The position numbers and the translations under genes were made by a program. Below the pieces are notes generated by a model. The model was not told where the DNA came from, ran no database searches, and saw nothing but the letters and a program-made list of their open reading frames with translations. This document shows positions 22,111-31,324 of a DNA stretch of 64,000 nucleotides, in pieces (position 1 is the stretch's first letter; each line of letters begins with the position of its first letter). Origin of the DNA: a virus. The stretch spans positions 1-64,000 of IMG/VR virus record IMGVR_UViG_3300028920_000004; one strand, written 5' to 3'.

Positions 22111-25100
22111 ATGAATATGGGAAAACAATATTTAATAAATTTCTTGGTTACTATGACAGGGGATAAAATAACTGCTAAGAGATTTAAAATGTTTGAAGCT
22201 CAAATTAAAGGTACAGGTAAAACTATGGTGGCTACTGGAAAACAAGCTCAAACTATGGGTAATTGGTTCTCTACTATTGCTAAAAGAGCTTTATTAACAA
22301 TCCCTGCCTGGTTATTACTTAGAAGAATATTTATGGGAATTTTTGGAACCATAGACCATGTTACTACTAAGAATATGGAATTAGCAGATGCTATGGCTAG
22401 AATAAAAACTGTAGTATCAGCATCTTCTAAACACATAGAAAGAGATATGGCTATCATAGAAGAAGTTATATCTAGGGTAGCAGTTACTACTCGAAGAGAT
22501 ATAGGCGAATTAGCAGAAGTTTTCTATTATTTAAGAACTGCTAATTTAACTACTGCAGAAGCTATATCTGCTTTTGAACCTACAGTGGCTACTTTAGTAG
22601 GAACTATGGGGGATGCTAAAACAGTAACTAGAGCAGTAGCAGGTATATATAATACTATGGGAGAAAATTTAGGTAAAAATTTATCCACTTATGAGAAGTT
22701 CCAAAAAATAAATGATGTTTTGACCTACACCTATGCTTGTTATACTCCAGATACAGAGGTTTTAACTGATAAAGGTTGGAAACTGTTTACAGAATTAGAT
22801 AGAACAGAGAAAGTAGCAACTTTAAATCCAAATACTCACGAATTAGAATATCAAAAACCGATAAAATATGTGAACAAAGATTTTGAAGGTAAATTATTAC
22901 ATTTAAAAGGAAGATTTGTAGATATTAAAGTAACACCTTTGCATAAATTATATGCCAAAATAGGATATAAAACAAAGAATAAAGCCTATAAAAGAGTAAG
23001 AGCAGAAGAAGTATATAGAAAACCTAAAACTTTTTATAGGGGTTCTAATTGGAACGGAAAAAATCCTGAATATTTCGTTTTACCAGAAATAGATAATCAT
23101 CAATTAGATGGTAAATCAAAAAGAATTCCTATTAAAACTTGGTTAAAATTCCTTGCTTGGTATTTAAGTGAAGGAACTTATATGTGGAAAGAAGGGATAG
23201 ACCCTACATATAAAATTCAAATTTATCAATCTAGAAAATCTAAATATTGGGATAAATTAAAGAAAATTATGGAAGAAATGCCCTTTAACTATTCTGAGTT
23301 TAATAGAGGATTTATAATACATAGCAAACAGCTTACATCTTATTTGAAACAATTTGGAAAATCTTATGAAAAATTTATACCTGATTTTGTTAAAAAATTA
23401 TCCAAAGATTTGATAAGGCTTTTCTTAAAAACATATACTTATGGAGATGGAAGCTTTCGTAAAAAATCCTTTGTTATTATTACAAGCTCTAAAACGATGA
23501 GAAATGACCTACAAGAATTAGGATTAAAGGCTGATTATGGTACTACTTATAAAATTAGAAACGGAAAAGTTAAAAATATATGTGGAATAACCACAAAAAA
23601 GAAGACAAGAAACTGTTGGGGGATTAGTTTTTCTGACAGAACAGAAATTTTAATATCACAAGAAAAAAATGAATATTATGCTAAAAAACAAAATAGAAAA
23701 ACTACCAGTAAAGAAGAATGGATTGATTATAAAGGCAAAGTAGTTTGTGTAGAAGTTCCAAACCATACATTATTTGTTAGAAGAAAGGGAAAAGCTTTTT
23801 GGTGCGGAAATACCCAAGATGTCCAAATAGATGAATTAGCATCTTCTTATACTAAATTGGCTCCTTATTTAACAGGACTATCGGATAGTTTTACAGATAT
23901 AGTTACTATGTTAGGTTTCCTTAATACTCGAATGTTGAGAGCAGGAAGAACTGGTAGATTATTGGGTAGAACTATATTACAACTTACTAAAAATGCAGAT
24001 AAATTGAGAAAGTCTTTTGGTGTTGTTTTTGACCCTGATGCTCCTATTAGTTTATTAGATACTATTGAACAAATTAATATATCTTTAGCCACTCAAGGAG
24101 ATATTACTTCCAAACAATCAGAAATGTTGAGGGAAGTTTTTGGAACCAGAGGTTTAGTACCTATGAGGTTAATGTTAGCTTCTTATAATGATATGATTGA
24201 AGCTATAGATGAGGCAAATATAAAGGCTGAAGGATATGCCGAAAAAATGAGATTAATAAGAGAAGCTACTGCTAAAGCTCAAATAGGAAGATTTAAAAAT
24301 TTATTGGTAGTTTTATCTAAAGATTTTGCCTCCGCTACTGGTAACGCAGGAGATTTTGTTGAAATGCTTACTAAAATGAATGATAATTTAGAAATAAGTA
24401 GAGATTCAGTGAGTAGTTATGGTACTACTATAGGATGGTTATTTGATTCTATCAATAGAGGTATTGCACCTTTAACTGCTGGTTGGGCACAATTAATGGA
24501 CATTCTTACTTTTAATTTTCAAGATGTTATGCCTCATGGAGCATGGGGAATATCACAATTTATGGGGCTTAAAAATCTTGGAGATTATGCTTATGATTTA
24601 GAAGAAAAACGATTAGAAACGCAAAGAAAAAGACAAAAAGAAGAGAGCATCAGATTAAGGATGCAAACCAAAGAAGTAGAACTACAGGAACAATTAACAG
24701 AAGCTGAAAGAGATACTGAAAAGATGTTAAAGCATCAATCAAATTTGATGAAAAATTTAGGAGCTTCTTCTTTAGCGGTTAGCAAATATGAATATGAAAA
24801 ATTAAAACTGATATATCAAGAAACTGGAGCCAGAGAAGATTTAAATAATATGACAAAAGCTAGAAATAAGCTTTTGGAAGAACAAGCAAAGTCTCAACAG
24901 AAATTAGTGGAACAAGCAGAAAAATTAATTTCTAAATATGTAACAGCAAATAAAGAAAGACGAGAAGAATTAGAAACTCTTGCTAAATTGAGACAGTTAT
25001 CCCCTGCTGAAATGGGAGGGGTATGGAGTAGATTATGGGATGAAAATGAATTGTCTTTAGTATTGGATAATCTTGAATATTTTACAAGTGAACAACAAAA

Positions 25101-25677
25101 AGCTATATATGAAATAGCAAGAGCAAAATTTCCGCATTTTGCAGAGCTTATTGATGAACCTTTTGGTAAAGAAGCGATAGATGAATTTTCCTCTTATTGG
25201 AAAGAACAAGGATATGATAAAGGACAAGAATTTTGGAATAAATGGGAAGAATTAGGAATAAAAGCTATAAATAATGTTTTTGGGGAAAGTTGGGATAGAG
25301 TTTTAGAAGATTTTAAAGTATTTGTAACAGGAATATCGGAAGTTACAGCTTCTCAACAAAATTATAGAGAAATGTTAGAACAAATAAAACAAAAAGAATC
25401 TTATGCCACTGCTTTTGGCTCTCCTTTAGATAGGTATCATTCAAAACGTCAACATTGGACGTACCAAAGTAAAATGGCTGGAGTGCCTAATGTTCAAACA
25501 GGATTTGGAAAACAAATAGCTCCTATAAATGTGGCTGTAAGTGTAGATGGAGCTTCTAAGGATTTAGCCAATGCAATTTCTGAAAAAATAAAATCAGAAT
25601 TAATAGCTGATAAAAATTTTACTGAAAGTTTGGTAAAGTCAAACAGAGATTTAATAATAAGAAATTTAAAATGGTAA
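22111..25677 (+). CDS. Tape measure protein precursor interrupted by an intein, 1188 aa
   Basis: Without the intein the mature protein would be 830 residues. It has an N-terminal hydrophobic segment (residues about 55-78, ALLTIPAWLLLRRIFMGIFG), a conserved tape-measure core around the intein insertion point (VLTYTYA, then TQDVQIDELASSYTKLAPY and GRTGRLLGRTILQL) and a long C-terminal coiled coil (about 825-985). It sets tail length and usually passes into the host membrane during DNA entry. At about 0.15 nm per residue the tail would be near 125 nm (inference). GGAAGTG precedes the ATG. Confidence 0.88.
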   Translation: MNMGKQYLINFLVTMTGDKITAKRFKMFEAQIKGTGKTMVATGKQAQTMGNWFSTIAKRALLTIPAWLLLRRIFMGIFGTIDHVTTKNMELADAMARIKTVVSASSKHIERDMAIIEEVISRVAVTTRRDIGELAEVFYYLRTANLTTAEAISAFEPTVATLVGTMGDAKTVTRAVAGIYNTMGENLGKNLSTYEKFQKINDVLTYTYACYTPDTEVLTDKGWKLFTELDRTEKVATLNPNTHELEYQKPIKYVNKDFEGKLLHLKGRFVDIKVTPLHKLYAKIGYKTKNKAYKRVRAEEVYRKPKTFYRGSNWNGKNPEYFVLPEIDNHQLDGKSKRIPIKTWLKFLAWYLSEGTYMWKEGIDPTYKIQIYQSRKSKYWDKLKKIMEEMPFNYSEFNRGFIIHSKQLTSYLKQFGKSYEKFIPDFVKKLSKDLIRLFLKTYTYGDGSFRKKSFVIITSSKTMRNDLQELGLKADYGTTYKIRNGKVKNICGITTKKKTRNCWGISFSDRTEILISQEKNEYYAKKQNRKTTSKEEWIDYKGKVVCVEVPNHTLFVRRKGKAFWCGNTQDVQIDELASSYTKLAPYLTGLSDSFTDIVTMLGFLNTRMLRAGRTGRLLGRTILQLTKNADKLRKSFGVVFDPDAPISLLDTIEQINISLATQGDITSKQSEMLREVFGTRGLVPMRLMLASYNDMIEAIDEANIKAEGYAEKMRLIREATAKAQIGRFKNLLVVLSKDFASATGNAGDFVEMLTKMNDNLEISRDSVSSYGTTIGWLFDSINRGIAPLTAGWAQLMDILTFNFQDVMPHGAWGISQFMGLKNLGDYAYDLEEKRLETQRKRQKEESIRLRMQTKEVELQEQLTEAERDTEKMLKHQSNLMKNLGASSLAVSKYEYEKLKLIYQETGAREDLNNMTKARNKLLEEQAKSQQKLVEQAEKLISKYVTANKERREELETLAKLRQLSPAEMGGVWSRLWDENELSLVLDNLEYFTSEQQKAIYEIARAKFPHFAELIDEPFGKEAIDEFSSYWKEQGYDKGQEFWNKWEELGIKAINNVFGESWDRVLEDFKVFVTGISEVTASQQNYREMLEQIKQKESYATAFGSPLDRYHSKRQHWTYQSKMAGVPNVQTGFGKQIAPINVAVSVDGASKDLANAISEKIKSELIADKNFTESLVKSNRDLIIRNLKW
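22738..23811 (+). mobile_element. LAGLIDADG intein in the tape measure gene, 358 aa
   Basis: The intein begins at Cys210 of the precursor (CYTPDTEVLTDKGWK, splicing block A) and ends at Asn567 (HTLFVRRKGKAFWCGN, blocks F and G), followed by extein residue Thr568. A block B-like region with TPLHKLYA is present at about intein residue 67. Two LAGLIDADG-type motifs, FLAWYLSEGT (intein residues 138-147) and LFLKTYTYGDGS (228-239), indicate a homing endonuclease inserted between the splicing halves. The penultimate residue is Gly instead of the usual His, seen in other phage inteins with a similar WCGN end. Thr as +1 nucleophile is allowed. Confidence 0.9.
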
Positions 25678-25681
25678 AAAA

Positions 25682-26095
25682 ATGTCTATTAATAATTTTA
25701 CAGTAAAAATTAATTTTAATGATGGAACCTATGATTATGATTTACCATATGTGTTCCAAGTTGCAGACCCAAAAGAAGGGATGAAATCTGTAGATATTGA
25801 AGGTGTAGCTAAAGACGGAAGTAATATGCTTCCTGGAGGCAAAAAAAGTCAAGAGATAAGAATTAGAGGTAGAGTATTTGGTGATGATTATGATGAAGTT
25901 CAAGAAAATTTAAGTGAACTTAAAACTAAAATAACTACTGATATTGCTACTCTTACTTTAAAATATTGGAATGGTTCTACTTGGGTAAATAATTGGCAAT
26001 ATACTGTAAGAAGAATAGAACCTATAAAATTTAGAGAATCTTTAAGAAGAAGAAAACAAGAATATGAAGTTTCTTTTCTTGTGTTAGTATATTAA
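25682..26095 (+). CDS. Distal-tail-like protein, copy 1, 137 aa
   Basis: Beta-rich protein with the shared sequence elements DPKEGMKS, GSNMLPGGKKSQEIRIRGRVF and TVRRIEPIKF, repeated in the next gene; this looks like the N-terminal domain of Dit-type proteins that form the tail-tip ring, without the carbohydrate-binding C-terminal part. It starts 4 nt after the tape measure stop with a weak ribosome site (coupled). Together with the next gene it probably closes the tail tube. Confidence 0.6.
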   Translation: MSINNFTVKINFNDGTYDYDLPYVFQVADPKEGMKSVDIEGVAKDGSNMLPGGKKSQEIRIRGRVFGDDYDEVQENLSELKTKITTDIATLTLKYWNGSTWVNNWQYTVRRIEPIKFRESLRRRKQEYEVSFLVLVY

Positions 26096-26104
26096 GGAGA
26101 AAAA

Positions 26105-26509
26105 ATGTCTGGAATTAGAACTAGATTAATATTTGATGATGGAAGCTCCTATACTTTTCCTTATGTTTTTCATATAGATGACCCAAAAGAAGGGATGAAA
26201 TCTAGAATTATAGATGGAAATAGGGGAGATGGAAGTATAGTAATTCCAGGAAATAAAGAAAGTCAGGATATAACAATAGAAGGTAGATTTGTAGAAGATG
26301 GATATGAAAATATAACTTCTCAAATAACTTCTATGAGAAATTCTATATCTACTAATCAGGCTTCCTTAAAATTGCAACATTATAATGGAAGTTCTTGGGA
26401 AACGGATTGGGAATATACTGTTCGTAGAAAAGAAGAGATAGAATTTCCAGAAAGTTTAAGAACTGCGGAACAAAAATATAAAGTATTATTTAAAGTATTA
26501 AGTTATTAA
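26105..26509 (+). CDS. Distal-tail-like protein, copy 2, 134 aa
   Basis: Clear tandem paralogue of the preceding gene: both contain DPKEGMKS, a GSxxxPGxKxSQxIxIxGR block, a WxxxWxYTVRR strand and a near-identical length. The divergence points to an old duplication. AAGGAG precedes the ATG. Probably a second tail-tip ring or a heteromeric ring partner. Confidence 0.6.
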   Translation: MSGIRTRLIFDDGSSYTFPYVFHIDDPKEGMKSRIIDGNRGDGSIVIPGNKESQDITIEGRFVEDGYENITSQITSMRNSISTNQASLKLQHYNGSSWETDWEYTVRRKEEIEFPESLRTAEQKYKVLFKVLSY

Positions 26510-26542
26510 AAGATAGAAAAATAAAGAAGGAGGAAATATCAA

Positions 26543-27202
26543 ATGGCAACTAATTTAACTGTTTCAGCCAATATTCTAGATGCGGATTTGGCTTATGATG
26601 CCAGTGGTGCGAGTTATATTGATATGGATTTGACTAACGATTATTTGATATGGACAGAAGGAGATGCTATTGTCAAGGATTTAATGACCCACGAACCAAC
26701 TGCTGACGAGCTAAATGATGCCTCAACTATCATAGACCCTAGTTCAGATACTACAGTTAATCTTTTACTGTTAATGGACTATTCTCATGATGTTGGAGGT
26801 TCATATTATACTCATAAAGTGATAGGTATGGGTGAAAATAAGCGTTATGTATTAGGTTTTAGATTTGATGATGCAACCGCTTCAGAACCTCAATTAGAAG
26901 CTTGGGATGATTCTGACCATGATAGTTATGATAATCATGTATTAGGAAATGGAACTCCAGCAAATTCTATGGTAAAGGCAGTATGTACCACTTCAGGTGC
27001 TCCTGGAGCTAGTTGGGCTGGTAGTGCAATAGCTGGTGGAAGTAATGTTCTTGAATTAAATGATGGTAATGGGGCTATCTCTGCTCCTGCTTCTGGAACT
27101 ACAGAAGACCTTTATGCTAATGTAAAAATAGTTATTCCTGCTGGATATGCCACACCTGCGACTGAGACTTTTGTGTTGACAGTACGTTATACTTGGTCAT
27201 AA
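26543..27202 (+). CDS. Putative virion structural protein, 219 aa
   Basis: Asp/Ala/Ser/Gly/Thr-rich beta-type protein (MATNLTVSANILDADLAYD, VNLLLLMDYSHDVGGSYYTHKVIGMGENKRYVLGF), with a C-terminal strand series ending TFVLTVRYTW. GAAGGAGG is a strong ribosome site and codon use is slightly richer in G+C, as for the capsid and tube genes, suggesting high expression. It lies between tail-tip genes. I cannot name the family; a tail decoration or adhesin-shaft protein is plausible. Confidence 0.5.
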   Translation: MATNLTVSANILDADLAYDASGASYIDMDLTNDYLIWTEGDAIVKDLMTHEPTADELNDASTIIDPSSDTTVNLLLLMDYSHDVGGSYYTHKVIGMGENKRYVLGFRFDDATASEPQLEAWDDSDHDSYDNHVLGNGTPANSMVKAVCTTSGAPGASWAGSAIAGGSNVLELNDGNGAISAPASGTTEDLYANVKIVIPAGYATPATETFVLTVRYTWS

Positions 27203-27229
27203 AAATCATATAAACATAGGAGAAATATA

Positions 27230-27835
27230 ATGAAGAAAGATAATATTCAACCTATTTTTATTATAATATTTGAAGATAATACTAAGTTTGAAGGTGGAAC
27301 TTCTTATTATGAAACTAAATGGAATCAAATTCCAGATAAGAAGATAAGAAATATATTTTATAGATTACCTTCTGGAGATTCTTTATGTTTACCAGTCGGA
27401 GATAAATATTATCACAAAGTAGAAGCTACTCAAGATATTTATGGAGGTAAAAATAAAGGTAAAGTTATATTGAGATATGCTTATATTATGGTAAAAAGAG
27501 GAGAGAAAGTTATACAATATAAGATTCAATTATTTAACTCCATGTATAGAGAATGTCATTTGATTTTAAATTATAAAGGAAAAAAAATAAAAAAAATAAC
27601 TCCTAAAAATGAAGTATATATAGTAAAAGGTTCAGAAATTAAAGCTAAAAACCTTAGAAAAGGTAATACCATATCTAAATATAATTATAAAGACAAAAAA
27701 ATGGAAATTATGAATGTAATTGAAAATAAAATAATACCTAAGCTTGGAGATAAAAAAATAGGAAATATTTCTATTAAAATACTACCTATTAATAGTTCTG
27801 AAATAAAATCTCTCAACAAGGAGAATTGGAAATAA
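27230..27835 (+). CDS. Hypothetical tail-region protein, 201 aa
   Basis: A basic alpha/beta protein beginning with a conserved-looking IIFEDNTKFEGGTSYYETKWNQIPDKKIRNIFYRLPSGDSL, followed by strands and a Lys-rich C-terminal half. Its stop overlaps the next start (TAATG). AGGAG precedes the ATG. I recall similar starts in hypothetical phage proteins, but no function is known to me. Confidence 0.5.
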   Translation: MKKDNIQPIFIIIFEDNTKFEGGTSYYETKWNQIPDKKIRNIFYRLPSGDSLCLPVGDKYYHKVEATQDIYGGKNKGKVILRYAYIMVKRGEKVIQYKIQLFNSMYRECHLILNYKGKKIKKITPKNEVYIVKGSEIKAKNLRKGNTISKYNYKDKKMEIMNVIENKIIPKLGDKKIGNISIKILPINSSEIKSLNKENWK

Positions 27836-30507
27836 TGGCAATATTTGAGGAAACTTTTGAATCTTATGCAGATGGAAGTAACATAAATGGTCAAGGAAGT
27901 TGGGTAGCTAGCGGTACTTTATGGACAGTATCAACTGCTCAATCTTTAGGAGGTTCTAAATCTCTTAAATATGATGGTAACGCAGGAGAAAGTGCAAAAA
28001 GAGTATTTGGAGATAGAACTTCTATTACACAATTTGATTTTTATGTTTATCTTGAAGCTCAAGGAGGAACTTTTGCAGATAAAAAAATTATGATTTCTGA
28101 CAGTGCCGATACTGCTGGTTGGGGGATTGTTGCAAAAATAGATTTGGGTACAAATTGGTTTACTTTAGATACTGCTGGAAATCATTTAGATACTGGAATT
28201 TCTGCTACTTTAGGACAATGGTATCATTTTAAATATGTATATTATCCTTCTTCTAATAATGCTAAACTTTATATTGATGATACTTTGGTTGGAACTGTTA
28301 CTGTTGCTTATACTCCTAATAAAATAGCTTTATATGGAGATGAAAATACCAAATTTTATGTAGATAGTATTTTAGTAGACCCTCCTTCAACAGAAAATAC
28401 AGAAAATATTACCAATTATTTCAATATGATTTCTCCTCCTACAGTAACCGAAGATATATCCAATGATTTTAGAATGGCAAATGCTATAGAATATGATTAT
28501 GATATAAATAATAAAATAAATACTCATAAATTAGTATATTCCGATATAAATAATAAAATAAATACTTCATTACAACAATTATATGACATTCAAAATAAAA
28601 TTAATACTGTAAAACAAGTAACAGATGACCTTGGGAATTTAATATCTTTTGTTGATGAAACTAAGGAAGATATAGAAAATGATATAAGAACTCAAGCGTT
28701 AGAGTTATCTGATGTATCTAATGATTTTAGAATGATAAAAAGCTGGCAAAAAGCTGGTAATGTAGGTTTTGTATCTTCTGGTAAAGGATATATAAAATGT
28801 TATATTGGAGGAATAGAACAAACTGATTTTGTAGTAGATACCGTAATTATAAATAAAGTACCTAACGAAGCTCATACTGCTGTTTTTGAATTAGGACGAG
28901 CTTATGATTCTACTGCTCCTAGTAAAGAAACCACTGTTGAAATTAAATATAGAGATATTCGATTATACTATGGATATATAACTAAAGTAACCCCTTCTGA
29001 TAATCCAGAACATATAAGAATAGAATGTAGTAACAAATATTGGAAACAAAATCAAGAAAACAAAGTTTGGTTTTATGTTGGACATGAGCCAAATGATAGT
29101 AGAGATGTATATTACAATACTATATCAGAAGGTTTGTCTAGTGGTTGTGGTTTTTCAGTTCCTTTTGGAAGCTTTGTGCCAGAAACTATGGATTTATTTG
29201 GAATAGGACAATCTGATGCTATTACTTCTCTTATTAATAATGCTGGAAATTTTGGATGGTATTATGATATAAATGAGAATAAGAAAATTATAAAGTATGG
29301 ACAAGGAAATATTATAAAATTAAATAGACAAGAGATAGGTACTAATATTGGATTACATCAAGTGCTTAATCATAATATGGAAGAATCTGTAGAAAATTTG
29401 GTCAATAAATTTAGAGTACAAATGGGAGATAAAGTAATAAGAAATATAGATAATGATAAAAATAGTTCTAGAACTTGGAGAATAGCAGGGTTATGGAGCA
29501 CTACTATTGTTCCTTCTCCTATGTGGGATGAAGATTATGAAGTCCTAGCTAAAAATTCCGATGATAATTATGGATTTGATTATTTTAATGAAGACAATGC
29601 TTATAAATATGAAGATGTTTTTAAAAAATATAATCTAAATTTTAGTTTGGATTCTTATGGGTCTGCTTTTGGAACTGCTGTAAATTGGGCTAATAACTAT
29701 ACTATCAATGAAAATATAGCTCCAGAAGTCATTATACAAGCAGATAGCCATACTGAATTTAGTTATAGTTCTTCTTATGGAGAGGAAGATTATTTTAGAT
29801 GTACTATTCCTTTGATTGAATCTGATAATTTTTTAAGCCTATCAAAATATAGAGTTCTAGATGGAGGTTATAATATAGATTGGACAGAAGGAGTTTTGAC
29901 TTTTAATGAACCAATATATATAGAAGTTTTAAATTCAAATGGAGAAGTAATAGGAATAAGAAGACCTTTAATAACAGTTAAAGTATGGTTTAGACCTTTA
30001 GTTACTGATTTAGATAGTGATACAGATAATCCAGAAAGTGATATTACTAATCCTTTAATGTTCTTCACTGACAAGATGGGAAGCTATTCTAAAACAATAA
30101 TAGAACCTTTAAATCTAGGAAATTTATCTATACAGCAAGGTGGAAGTTATAGAGAAAGAACTACTGAATATTATACTGATGCCAACGGACAAAGACATTA
30201 TTATTATAATTATTATTATATACCTTCTTGGGATGATACTTCTTTTGCAAATGATTATGCAAATTGGCAATTAAGTAAAAAATGTGATGTAAAAAAGACA
30301 GGAAATATAGAAGTAACTTTAGATTGTGCAATATTTAATAGTATATCCTTAAATAATAGGATAAAAGTACCAGGAATGATAGATACTCCATTAAATGTTA
30401 TGTCATTAAGGTATGATTTAAATACTTTTACTGTTACTGTAGGATTAGAGAACGGAAGATATTATAAAAGAACTATAAGTAAGCCATATAGAGGAGATAA
30501 TACATAA
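27835..30507 (+). CDS. Large tail-tip protein with N-terminal LamG-like domain, 890 aa
   Basis: The ATG at 27835 (TAATG overlap, AAGGAGA 9-10 nt upstream) is preferred over an in-frame TTG nine bases earlier. Residues about 1-185 are a jelly-roll/LamG-like domain (FEETFESYADGSNINGQGSW, LGQWYHFKYVYYP, AKLYIDDTLVG). Two repeats with NNKINT follow (about 215-260). From about 300 onward comes a tail-hub-like part (DTVIINKVPNEAHTAVFELGR, VEIKYRDIRLYYGYITKV), comparable to gp27/Tal-type proteins. Probably part of the tail tip that touches the host surface. Confidence 0.65.
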   Translation: MAIFEETFESYADGSNINGQGSWVASGTLWTVSTAQSLGGSKSLKYDGNAGESAKRVFGDRTSITQFDFYVYLEAQGGTFADKKIMISDSADTAGWGIVAKIDLGTNWFTLDTAGNHLDTGISATLGQWYHFKYVYYPSSNNAKLYIDDTLVGTVTVAYTPNKIALYGDENTKFYVDSILVDPPSTENTENITNYFNMISPPTVTEDISNDFRMANAIEYDYDINNKINTHKLVYSDINNKINTSLQQLYDIQNKINTVKQVTDDLGNLISFVDETKEDIENDIRTQALELSDVSNDFRMIKSWQKAGNVGFVSSGKGYIKCYIGGIEQTDFVVDTVIINKVPNEAHTAVFELGRAYDSTAPSKETTVEIKYRDIRLYYGYITKVTPSDNPEHIRIECSNKYWKQNQENKVWFYVGHEPNDSRDVYYNTISEGLSSGCGFSVPFGSFVPETMDLFGIGQSDAITSLINNAGNFGWYYDINENKKIIKYGQGNIIKLNRQEIGTNIGLHQVLNHNMEESVENLVNKFRVQMGDKVIRNIDNDKNSSRTWRIAGLWSTTIVPSPMWDEDYEVLAKNSDDNYGFDYFNEDNAYKYEDVFKKYNLNFSLDSYGSAFGTAVNWANNYTINENIAPEVIIQADSHTEFSYSSSYGEEDYFRCTIPLIESDNFLSLSKYRVLDGGYNIDWTEGVLTFNEPIYIEVLNSNGEVIGIRRPLITVKVWFRPLVTDLDSDTDNPESDITNPLMFFTDKMGSYSKTIIEPLNLGNLSIQQGGSYRERTTEYYTDANGQRHYYYNYYYIPSWDDTSFANDYANWQLSKKCDVKKTGNIEVTLDCAIFNSISLNNRIKVPGMIDTPLNVMSLRYDLNTFTVTVGLENGRYYKRTISKPYRGDNT

Positions 30508-31316
30508 TGCCAGAGAATATAAGACAAAAAATAGATAATTTAGAACGTGAGATAAAAAGTTTAAGAAGTAAATTACAAGCTCTTGAAGATAGAAAAGATA
30601 GTAGATTTATACTTCCTTATTCTAAAATAGGATTAGGAAAAAGTCCAGCTCAAAGATTTCCTACTGATATTTCGGCAGGGTTAGGAGGCTCAAAGGGTAG
30701 TTTCTTGCCTTGGAATGATTTAGAGTTAGTTCGTCCAGGTTACGGAACCATATTAGCGACTACTGCTCCTGCAAAAGCTTATCATAAACATAGTCATTCA
30801 GAATATTCGGGTGGAGCTTTAGACGTTAATACTTTAAAATTAGTAGAATATGATACGGATGGGAATGGAAATATTATAGGAGAAGGAGGTACTTCTTTAA
30901 ATCGTCATTGTCAACAATTTTGGAAAGAAGACCCTGTAATAGCTAAAACTGCCAGTGGAATAGAAAAAATTGGACTTTTGGATATAGAATTCGATGAAGC
31001 TACTCAAAAATGGTTAGCTGGTGGAAAAGCTGATTATATAGATGTGGAAAATACTTATTTGGTTCAATATGCTTATCATAAATATGATGATGATGGTAAT
31101 TTAATAACTACTGTAAATGCTGATGGAATAACAGTTCCAGTAGAATATTCTTCTACTGCTGAAGGAGTAACTAAAGAAATTAAAATAGATGATAAAGGTA
31201 ATGAGATGAAAGCTCCTTTATTAGTTTCTGATGATAGTTTTAGGTCTAATGTAATTTGGGATGAAGATGCCCAAACGTGGAGATTTTATGCAGTGTTTAG
31301 ACCTTGGGAGGAGTAA
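30507..31316 (+). CDS. Tail-tip/fibre-associated protein with N-terminal coiled coil, 269 aa
   Basis: Residues 1-32 are a Leu-zipper-like coiled coil (IDNLEREIKSLRSKLQALEDR), suggesting a trimer. The remainder is a beta-rich, Asp/Gly/Tyr-rich region with His-rich YHKHSHSEYSGG near residue 95, as in fibre or knob proteins. The start overlaps the preceding stop (TAATG). Position at the end of the tail operon supports a host-contact role. Confidence 0.5.
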   Translation: MPENIRQKIDNLEREIKSLRSKLQALEDRKDSRFILPYSKIGLGKSPAQRFPTDISAGLGGSKGSFLPWNDLELVRPGYGTILATTAPAKAYHKHSHSEYSGGALDVNTLKLVEYDTDGNGNIIGEGGTSLNRHCQQFWKEDPVIAKTASGIEKIGLLDIEFDEATQKWLAGGKADYIDVENTYLVQYAYHKYDDDGNLITTVNADGITVPVEYSSTAEGVTKEIKIDDKGNEMKAPLLVSDDSFRSNVIWDEDAQTWRFYAVFRPWEE

Positions 31317-31324
31317 TAATTATT

